Shown: positions 1 to 4,699 of the stretch, piece by piece | How positions within the stretch are numbered: the stretch's first letter is position 1 | Layout of the letters: every line of letters begins with the position of its first letter | Source: Actinotalea sp. | GTDB lineage: Bacteria > Actinomycetota > Actinomycetes > Actinomycetales > Cellulomonadaceae | NCBI GenBank assembly: GCA_014360395.1 | Contig: JACIXM010000454.1 | Span: forward strand, 1-6,839 | Direction: 5' to 3' | Length of the DNA: 6,839 bases | Notes under the pieces: generated by a model | The model's database searches: none | What the model saw: the letters and a program-made list of their open reading frames with translations, nothing else | Told to the model about the DNA's origin: nothing | Made by a program: the position numbers and the translations under genes

Positions 1-38
1 CGGGGCGCCAGCGGCCCCGTCACGTCGGTGAGCTCCAT
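1..38 (-). CDS. 5' end of an unidentified minus-strand gene (partial, runs off left edge)
   Basis: Reading leftward, an ATG at 36-38 opens a frame of 12 complete codons, MELTDVTGPLAP, that stays open to the window edge. A Shine-Dalgarno-like GGGAGAG lies at 46-52, seven bases upstream of the ATG, which is what makes the start credible. It lies 74 bp downstream of the hydratase stop in the same orientation, so it could be a further member of the thiolase-reductase-hydratase operon or an independent gene. Too little is visible to assign a family. A chance open frame in this GC-rich DNA cannot be excluded. Confidence 0.4.
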   Translation of the reverse strand, partial: MELTDVTGPLAP

Positions 39-63
39 GACCCGACTCTCCCACCCCCCGACA

Positions 64-107
64 GGGCAGGGGGCAGAGGGCAGGGAGGTCGCGGGGCACC
101 GGGCAGG
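64..107. repeat. Short GGGCAGG-type heptamer repeats in the gap after the hydratase gene
   Basis: Three head-to-tail heptamers (GGGCAGG, GGGCAGA, GGGCAGG) occupy 64-84. Two more (GGGCACC, GGGCAGG) lie at 94-107. On the minus strand, which is the transcribed sense here, this reads as a C-rich stretch of CCTGCCC units just past the hydratase stop codon. No intrinsic hairpin with a U-tract is apparent. The C-rich, G-poor character of the RNA is compatible with Rho loading, but that is inference. Confidence 0.5.
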
Positions 108-112
108 AGTTG

Positions 113-1033
113 TCAGGAGAGGGGGGTGACGCTGCCCGTCAGGTGCGGCGTGCCCTTCTTCGCGTTCCACACGGCGTAGGCGAAGCCGTCGGCCTCGGGG
201 GCCACCCGGACCGCCACGGTCGACGGCAGCAGGACCGGCTTGGCGAACTCGACCTCCCACCGGTACGCGTCGCCGCGCGCCGGGCCGACGGCGGCCAGCG
301 CCCGGGCCGCTGTGTCCATGCCGTGGGCGATGGTGCGCGGGAAGCCGAACGCCTTGGCCGCGAGCCGGTTCGTGTGGATCGGGTTCCGGTCGCCGGACAC
401 CGCCGCGTACGCCCGGCCCTCGCCCGCGCCGAACCGCCACTGGCCCGTCGGCACCGGCGCCACGAAGGCCGGCCGGTCACCCGACGGCCGCTCGGCCCCC
501 GCGAGCCGGACCCCCTTCGCCAGGTACGTCGACACCCCCTCCCACGCCACGGCGCCGTCGACGGAGACCTCCGCGACGACGTCGACCGTCACACCCGCGC
601 GGTGCGCCGTGAGGTCCCGCACGTGCACCTCGACGTCGAGCGTCTCCCCGAGCCGCAGCGCCCGGCGCTGCTCGACGCGGTTGGCGACGTGCACCATCCC
701 CAGCAGCGGCAGCGGGAACTCCGGGCGCACCAGCAGCGCCGTGGCCACGGGGAACGCCAGGACGTGGACGAACCCGGCGGGCAGCACGTCGTCGGCGCTC
801 TCACCCAGCAGGTGCTGGTAGTCGGTGAGGTGCCCCGCGTCCGCCGTCACGCCGCGCAGCGCCAGGCGCGTGCGCGGCAGGTCCTCGGCCCGCACGCTCG
901 AGCGGCGGCCGACGGCGGCACGCGCCGAACCGGTGATCGCCCGGCCGTAGAGCGCGGACGCCGACGGCGGCGCGATCAGCTCGACGACGCGGCCGCTCGT
1001 CCCGGGCGCGCCGGGGTCCGCACCGCCGCTCAT
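113..1033 (-). CDS. MaoC-like double-hotdog (R)-specific enoyl-CoA hydratase (HtdX-like)
   Basis: This 306-residue soluble protein resembles actinobacterial MaoC-domain dehydratases such as mycobacterial HtdX. It should hydrate trans-2-enoyl-CoA to (R)-3-hydroxyacyl-CoA, or catalyse the reverse dehydration. The C-terminal hotdog carries the hydratase-2 signature at about residues 209-240: YAAVSGDRNPIH, then GFPRTIAHGM. Asp215 and His220 are the expected catalytic pair. The N-terminal half (about 50-175) looks like the non-catalytic hotdog of a double-hotdog protein and has no second copy of the motif. The ATG at 1031-1033 overlaps the reductase stop as ATGA, implying translational coupling. 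The ribosome site is weak (GGTGGG at 1037-1042, only three bases from the ATG), which fits coupling. The same frame stays open far upstream inside the reductase, but that stretch is arginine-rich shadow sequence. Family assignment is confident. Chain-length preference and physiological direction are not visible. Confidence 0.9.
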   Translation of the reverse strand: MSGGADPGAPGTSGRVVELIAPPSASALYGRAITGSARAAVGRRSSVRAEDLPRTRLALRGVTADAGHLTDYQHLLGESADDVLPAGFVHVLAFPVATALLVRPEFPLPLLGMVHVANRVEQRRALRLGETLDVEVHVRDLTAHRAGVTVDVVAEVSVDGAVAWEGVSTYLAKGVRLAGAERPSGDRPAFVAPVPTGQWRFGAGEGRAYAAVSGDRNPIHTNRLAAKAFGFPRTIAHGMDTAARALAAVGPARGDAYRWEVEFAKPVLLPSTVAVRVAPEADGFAYAVWNAKKGTPHLTGSVTPLS

Positions 1034-2379
1034 CGGCCCACCATGTTCTGCCCGCACACCCGAAGGGTCTCCCCGGAGATGCCGGCGGCCTGCGGCGAGG
1101 CGAGGAACGCGATCGTCTCCGCGACGTCGACCGGCTGGCCACCCTGCTGCAGCGAGCTGAGCCGGCGGGCGACCTCCCGCGTCGCGAACGGGATGCGCGC
1201 CGTCATGTCCGTCTCGATGAAGCCGGGGGCGACGGCGTTGATCGTGCCGCCCACCTGCGCCAGCGCCGGCGCCGACGCCGCGACGAACCCGACGACGCCC
1301 GCCTTGGACGCCGCGTAGTTCGTCTGCCCGCGGTTGCCCGCGATGCCGCTCGTCGAGGCCAGGCACACCACGCGCGACCCGTCGCCCAGCGCCCCGGCGT
1401 CGAGGAGCCCCTGCGTGATGCGCATCGGCGCGACGACGTTGACCCCCACGACCGGGTCCCACTTCTCCGCCGTCATGTTCGCCAGCAGCTTGTCCCGCGT
1501 GATCCCGGCGTTGTGCACGACGACGTCGAGCCGGCCGTGCCGGGAGCGCACGTGCTGCAGGAGGCGGGTAGCGGCGTCGTCGGCGGTGATGTCGAGCTGG
1601 AGCGCGCTGCCCCGGACCTCGTTGGCAACCTTGGCCAGCGCGTCGCCCGCGGCGGGCACGTCCACGACGACGACGGTCGCGCCGTCCCGGGCGAGCACGC
1701 GCGCGATCGCCGCGCCGATGCCGCGCGCGGCCCCGGTGACGACGGCGACGCGCCCGTCCAGCGGTCGGTCCGGGTCCGCCGGCAGCGTCCCGGCGTCGGA
1801 GGTGACCGGCAGGAGCTGGCCGTCGACGTACGCCGACCGGCCGGACAGGAGGAAGTGCAGCGCGCCCGCCACCGACGGCGCCGTCACCGGCACGCCGTCG
1901 GCGACGACGATGCCGTTGCCGGTCGCGCCGCCGCGCAGCTCCTTGGCGAGGGAGCGCAGCGCGCCGTCGACACCCTGCCGGGTCGCCGCAGCGGCGGCGG
2001 ACCCCGCCGAGGCCGCCGGTCGCGACACCGTCACGACGCGCCCGCCGGGTGCGAGCCGCTTGAGGACCGGGCCGAGCGCGAGCATCGGCGCGCTGAGCGC
2101 CTCCGGCGTCGCGGCCTCGGTGAGCACGACGACGACGGCGCCGAACCGGTCGTCCCCGGTCGCGTGCCGGCGCACGTCGAGGTCCCACTCCAGCAGCCGG
2201 GTGGCGAGGGCGTCGGCGTCGGGGTCCGAGGCGTCGTCGTGCAGGACGAGCACGGGGCCGGGCACGAGCGGTGCGCCGGGCCGGTGGCGGCGCAGCACCG
2301 CGGGGCGCGGCAGGCCGAGCTGCTTCGCGAGCTTCTTCGTGAACCCGGAGTTGACGAGGTTCAGGTACGTGTCGGTCAC
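1030..2379 (-). CDS. fabG: High-molecular-weight 3-oxoacyl reductase, FabG4-type SDR
   Basis: This 449-residue protein is far longer than ordinary FabG (about 245) and close to mycobacterial FabG4. It interconverts 3-ketoacyl and (R)-3-hydroxyacyl thioesters. Residues about 1-200 form an N-terminal flavodoxin-like domain, beginning TDTYLNLVNSGFTKKLAKQLGLPRP, without SDR catalytic motifs. Residues about 208-449 are a complete classical SDR domain: cofactor loop TGAARGIG (215-222), NAG (290-292), and catalytic Ser342, Tyr355 and Lys359 in the YAASK motif, with Asn314 also in place. Asp240 at the end of the second strand favours NAD(H) over NADP(H), as known for FabG4. The GTG start at 2377-2379 was chosen for three reasons: it overlaps the thiolase stop as GTGA, GGAGG lies at 2384-2388, and the family N-terminus begins there. 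The frame continues open upstream inside the thiolase but reads as shadow. Next to a thiolase and a hydratase, an oxidative role in acyl-CoA degradation is plausible. A biosynthetic role is not excluded. Confidence 0.92.
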   Translation of the reverse strand: MTDTYLNLVNSGFTKKLAKQLGLPRPAVLRRHRPGAPLVPGPVLVLHDDASDPDADALATRLLEWDLDVRRHATGDDRFGAVVVVLTEAATPEALSAPMLALGPVLKRLAPGGRVVTVSRPAASAGSAAAAATRQGVDGALRSLAKELRGGATGNGIVVADGVPVTAPSVAGALHFLLSGRSAYVDGQLLPVTSDAGTLPADPDRPLDGRVAVVTGAARGIGAAIARVLARDGATVVVVDVPAAGDALAKVANEVRGSALQLDITADDAATRLLQHVRSRHGRLDVVVHNAGITRDKLLANMTAEKWDPVVGVNVVAPMRITQGLLDAGALGDGSRVVCLASTSGIAGNRGQTNYAASKAGVVGFVAASAPALAQVGGTINAVAPGFIETDMTARIPFATREVARRLSSLQQGGQPVDVAETIAFLASPQAAGISGETLRVCGQNMVGR

Positions 2380-3746
2380 GCTGCCTCCATGATCATGGTG
2401 ACGGCCTGGCCGCCGGCGGCACAGACGGAGATGAGGGCACGGGGCGTGCCGCCGCCGGCCGCCTTGCGCTCGGCGAGCAGCTTGGCCGTGGTGGCGACGA
2501 TGCGCCCGCCGGTGGCCGCGAAGGGGTGCCCGGCGGCGAGGGAGGACCCGGTGACGTTGAGCCGGTCGCGGTCCACGGTGCCGAGCGCCCCGGGCAGGCC
2601 GAGCCGCTCGCGGCAGAACTCCTCGTCCGCCCAGGCGGCGAGGTTGACCAGCACGGTCGAGGCGAACGCCTCGTGGATCTCGTAGAGGTCGAACTCCTCC
2701 AGGCCCAGGCCGTTGCGCTCCAGCAGGCGCGCGACGGCGTAGGTGCCGGCCGTGAGCAGACCGTCGGTGCCGTGCACGAAGTCGACGGCACCGGCCTCGG
2801 CGTCGACGACCGTCGCCAGCGGCGTGAACCCGTGCTCGGCGGCCCAGTCGTCGCTCGCGAGCAGGACGGCCGAGGCGCCGTCGGACAGCGGCGTGGAGTT
2901 GCCGGCCGTCATCGTCGCCGGGGTGTCGAGGGTCTTGCCGAACACCGGCTTGAGGCCGCCGAGCTTCTCCACCGACGTGTCGGCGCGCAGGTTCGCGTCG
3001 CGGGTCAGGCGGCGGTACGGGGTGAGCAGGTCGTCGAAGAAGCCGCGCTCGTACGCGGCGGCGAGGCGGTGGTGGCTCGCGGCGGCGAGCTCGTCCTGCG
3101 CCTCGCGGGTCACGCCCCACGCCGCCGTCGTCAGCGCCTGGTGCTCGCCCATGGACAGCCCGGTGCGCGGCTCGCCCGTCGTCGGGGCCGACGGCGCGAG
3201 GTGCGCGGGCCGCAGCCGGGAGACGGCCTTGAGCTTCTGCTGCGGCGTCTTCGCGCGGGCCAGGTCGAGCAGGATCCGGCGCAGTGGCTCGCTGACCGCG
3301 ATGGGGGCGTCCGAGGCGGAGTCGACGCCGCCGGCGATCGCGGACTCGAGCTGCCCGAGGCGGATCTTGTTCGCGAGCCCGACGACCGTCTCCATGCCGG
3401 TCGCGCACGCCATCTGCACGTCGTAGGCGGGCGTCGTGGGGGACAGCGCCGAGCCGAGCACCGCCTCGCGGGTGAGGTTGAAGTCGCGGGAGTGCTTGAG
3501 CACCGCGCCCGCGGCGACGGAGCCGATGCGCTCGCCGGCGAGCCCGAACCGGGCGACGAGGCCCTCGAGCGCCGCGGTGAGCATGTCCTGGTTCGAGCTG
3601 TGCGCGTACGGTCCGCCCGCCCGGGCGAACGGGATCCGGTTGCCACCGACGACGACGGCGCGGCGCGGGCCGCCGCTCGTCGCACCGTCGGCCCCGCGGC
3701 CGCTCCCCGCCGTCGTCCCGGGTCTGCCTGTCTCGCGTGCCGCCAT
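2376..3746 (-). CDS. 3-ketoacyl-CoA thiolase, FadI/FadA2-type
   Basis: This 456-residue cytosolic thiolase should cleave 3-ketoacyl-CoA with CoA to acetyl-CoA plus a shortened acyl-CoA. Motifs appear in family order: acyl-accepting Cys114 in QMACATGM, the loop-domain segment MGEHQA near 199, GNSTPLSDGASAV (about 282-294), HEAFA (358-362), GHPFAATGGR with His407 (about 406-415), and the second catalytic Cys442 in SVCAAGGQ. HEAFA and GHPF, rather than NEAFA and GHPIG, point to the FadI or trifunctional-beta branch with longer-chain substrates. The ATG at 3744-3746 was chosen because AGGGAG lies six bases upstream (3753-3758). The frame's earlier GTG at 3834-3836 falls in the palindromic operator and has no ribosome site. 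Residues about 2-27 are a Gly/Ala/Arg-rich extension before the thiolase core at RRAVVVGGNRIPF. It is the first gene of the leftward operon, and its stop overlaps the reductase start. Confidence 0.93.
   Translation of the reverse strand: MAARETGRPGTTAGSGRGADGATSGGPRRAVVVGGNRIPFARAGGPYAHSSNQDMLTAALEGLVARFGLAGERIGSVAAGAVLKHSRDFNLTREAVLGSALSPTTPAYDVQMACATGMETVVGLANKIRLGQLESAIAGGVDSASDAPIAVSEPLRRILLDLARAKTPQQKLKAVSRLRPAHLAPSAPTTGEPRTGLSMGEHQALTTAAWGVTREAQDELAAASHHRLAAAYERGFFDDLLTPYRRLTRDANLRADTSVEKLGGLKPVFGKTLDTPATMTAGNSTPLSDGASAVLLASDDWAAEHGFTPLATVVDAEAGAVDFVHGTDGLLTAGTYAVARLLERNGLGLEEFDLYEIHEAFASTVLVNLAAWADEEFCRERLGLPGALGTVDRDRLNVTGSSLAAGHPFAATGGRIVATTAKLLAERKAAGGGTPRALISVCAAGGQAVTMIMEAA
2384..2388 (-). 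promoter_or_regulatory. Ribosome binding site of the FabG4-type reductase
   Basis: GGAGG lies on the minus strand inside the last thiolase codons, four bases from the GTG at 2377-2379. It supports the GTG start over the internally open frame further upstream. Confidence 0.7.
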
Positions 3747-3752
3747 CGCGGA

Positions 3753-3758
3753 CTCCCT
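3753..3758 (-). promoter_or_regulatory. Ribosome binding site of the thiolase gene
   Basis: AGGGAG on the minus strand sits six bases before the ATG at 3744-3746. It decides this start over the upstream GTG at 3834-3836, which lies in the operator. Confidence 0.7.
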
Positions 3759-3801
3759 CTCGTTCGCTGCGTTCTCGTCACTGAGCTCGTGCTGAGCCGA
3801 G

Positions 3802-3822
3802 CGGAGGCTCCGTGGGCCTCCG
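3802..3822 (-). repeat. Perfect 7-bp inverted repeat in the thiolase leader
   Basis: CGGAGGC (3802-3808) and GCCTCCG (3816-3822) are exact reverse complements around a 7-base loop. If leftward transcription begins in or near the palindrome at 3835-3859, this forms a stable stem-loop in the 5' leader of the thiolase mRNA, about 55 bases before the start codon. It could instead be a second protein-binding site or chance in GC-rich DNA. There is no U-tract, so it is not a standard intrinsic terminator. Confidence 0.4.
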
Positions 3823-3834
3823 GAACTGTCTGAC

Positions 3835-3859
3835 ACCGACAGTACCTGATACCGTCGGT
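3835..3859. promoter_or_regulatory. Candidate TetR-family operator: 25-bp near-perfect palindrome
   Basis: The arms ACCGACAGTA (3835-3844) and TACCGTCGGT (3850-3859) are reverse complements at nine of ten positions and flank a 5-bp centre, CCTGA, with the axis at 3847. Length and symmetry match what TetR dimers typically bind. The position between divergent operons, 51 bp before the adjacent TetR start, is the classical place for an autoregulated operator controlling both sides. Binding by this particular regulator is inferred from location, not shown by sequence. Possible -10 elements fall inside the palindrome on both strands, so occupancy would be expected to repress. Confidence 0.75.
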
Positions 3860-3893
3860 TTCGTGAGTCGGGTCACAACGGCGACGCTGCCGC

Positions 3894-3903
3894 AGGGAGA
3901 GGA
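3894..3903 (+). promoter_or_regulatory. Ribosome binding site of the TetR regulator
   Basis: The purine-rich AGGGAGAGGA ends seven bases before the GTG at 3911. The in-frame alternatives at 3863 and 3812 lack such a site, so it decides the start. Confidence 0.6.
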
Positions 3904-3910
3904 CGCACCG

Positions 3911-4699
3911 GTGCAGGCCACCGGTGGGGCGACCCGTGCCCCCGACACCACCCCCCGGTCGGGCGGCGACACTCCCGACCGCGGTCCCGCCGCGGAGACG
4001 GTCGACGGCCGTTCGCGTCGTTGGGACCTGCACCGCGCCGCCCGGCGGGCCGAGCTCGCCCGCGTCGCCCGCAAGGCCGTGCACCTGCGCGGCCCGGACG
4101 TGTCGATGGACGAGATCGCCGCGGAGGCGGGCACGTCGAAGTCGATCGTCTACCGGTACTTCGTCGACAAGAGCGGCCTGCAGGCCGCGGTCGGCGAGGT
4201 CGTGCTGGACGACATGCACGCCCGCCTCGACGAGGCGGTCAGCGCCGCGAGCACACCGCGCGACGGGCTGCGCTCGATGATCGAGGCGTACCTGGAGATG
4301 ATCGACGGCTCGCCGAGCGTCTACTGGTTCGTCACCCGGCCGGTCGCGGAGGGGTCGTCGGTCACCCTGAACCGCTTCCTGGACGACATCGCGACGATCA
4401 TCGCCCGGCCCTTCGTCGCGCTGCTGCACGGCCGCGGCGGCACCTCGGTGCTCGACGGGCAGCCGGCCGACGTCTGGGCGGCGGGCGCCGTCGGCTTCGT
4501 CAAGGGCGCGGGCGACTGGTGGCTCGCCCACCGCGACGAGCCCGGCGCCCCGACGGCCGACGAGCTCGCCGAGCGCGTCACCGCGTGGCTGTGGGCCGGA
4601 CCGGTCGGCAGCCTCTCCCGTCCCACCCCGCCCGACCCCGGACCTTCCACCCCTCCTGACCCCGGACCTGTCCACCTCGACGACGAGGAGCCGTCATGA
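3911..4699 (+). CDS. TetR/AcrR-family transcriptional regulator
   Basis: This 262-residue protein is a likely dimeric repressor of the flanking acyl-CoA genes. An N-terminal basic, Pro/Gly-rich extension (1-38) precedes the TetR DNA-binding domain at about 43-92. The helix-turn-helix is visible as VSMDEIAAEAGTSKSIVYRYF (about 64-84), followed by the usual DKSGL segment. Residues about 100-232 form the helical ligand-binding and dimerisation domain, which would presumably sense an acyl-CoA or fatty acid (inferred from neighbours). The tail (239-254) is a tandem TPPDPGPS/TPPDPGPV repeat ending in an acidic stretch, unusual for the family. The GTG at 3911 was chosen because AGGGAGAGGA lies just upstream. 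Earlier in-frame GTGs at 3863 and 3812 lack a ribosome site, and one sits beside the operator palindrome. The stop overlaps the next ATG as ATGA, so regulator and oxidase are probably co-translated. A start at 3863, adding 16 residues, remains possible. Confidence 0.9.
   Translation: MQATGGATRAPDTTPRSGGDTPDRGPAAETVDGRSRRWDLHRAARRAELARVARKAVHLRGPDVSMDEIAAEAGTSKSIVYRYFVDKSGLQAAVGEVVLDDMHARLDEAVSAASTPRDGLRSMIEAYLEMIDGSPSVYWFVTRPVAEGSSVTLNRFLDDIATIIARPFVALLHGRGGTSVLDGQPADVWAAGAVGFVKGAGDWWLAHRDEPGAPTADELAERVTAWLWAGPVGSLSRPTPPDPGPSTPPDPGPVHLDDEEPS
4625..4672 (+). repeat. 24-bp tandem duplication in the 3' end of the TetR gene
   Basis: Two adjacent 24-bp units (4625-4648 and 4649-4672) match at 20 of 24 positions and encode TPPDPGPS and TPPDPGPV in frame. 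The repeat sits after the folded ligand-binding domain and just before the ribosome site of the downstream oxidase. It is probably a local slippage duplication that lengthened a disordered C-terminal tail. Confidence 0.75.
4685..4690 (+). promoter_or_regulatory. Ribosome binding site of the acyl-CoA oxidase, inside the TetR coding sequence
   Basis: GAGGAG sits five bases before the ATG at 4696-4698. The same bases encode the Glu-Glu near the TetR C-terminus. It supports reinitiation or coupled translation at the ATGA junction. Confidence 0.75.

Larger units (their letters stand above)
3747..3910. promoter_or_regulatory. Divergent intergenic regulatory region between the thiolase and TetR operons
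   Basis: These 164 bp separate two divergent start codons and must contain promoters for both operons. They hold the ribosome sites at each end, a 25-bp palindrome (3835-3859) and a 7-bp-stem inverted repeat (3802-3822). The palindrome contains a TANNNT element on each strand (TACCGT at 3850-3855 plus, TACTGT at 3839-3844 minus) that could serve as -10 boxes. No convincing -35 sits at the usual spacing for either, so exact promoters are not called. Local base composition around 3824-3862 is noticeably richer in A and T than the flanking genes, as expected for a promoter/operator core. Confidence 0.7.

Noticed and set aside
113..2188. A possible fusion protein extending the hydratase upstream into the reductase region
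   Set aside because: The upstream part is arginine-rich shadow sequence of the reductase in another frame. The ATGA overlap at 1030-1033 and the usual family length support a 306-residue hydratase.
1030..3408. A possible thiolase-region extension of the reductase
   Set aside because: Residues before the GTG at 2377-2379 are out-of-frame thiolase DNA. The GTGA overlap, the GGAGG site and the FabG4-like N-terminus fix the start.
2526..3833. A 435-codon plus-strand open frame opposite the thiolase
   Set aside because: It is Arg/Gly/Val-rich with no motifs, and it crosses the divergent promoter region and the thiolase start. The minus-strand thiolase motifs are unambiguous.
3747..3836. A longer thiolase starting at the GTG at 3834-3836
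   Set aside because: That codon lies within the palindromic operator and has no ribosome site. The ATG at 3744-3746 has AGGGAG at good spacing.
3131..4675. A 514-codon minus-strand open frame spanning the TetR gene and part of the thiolase
   Set aside because: It runs through the operator region and out of frame into the thiolase, giving an Arg/Ser/Pro-rich product. It is a shadow of two real genes on opposite strands.
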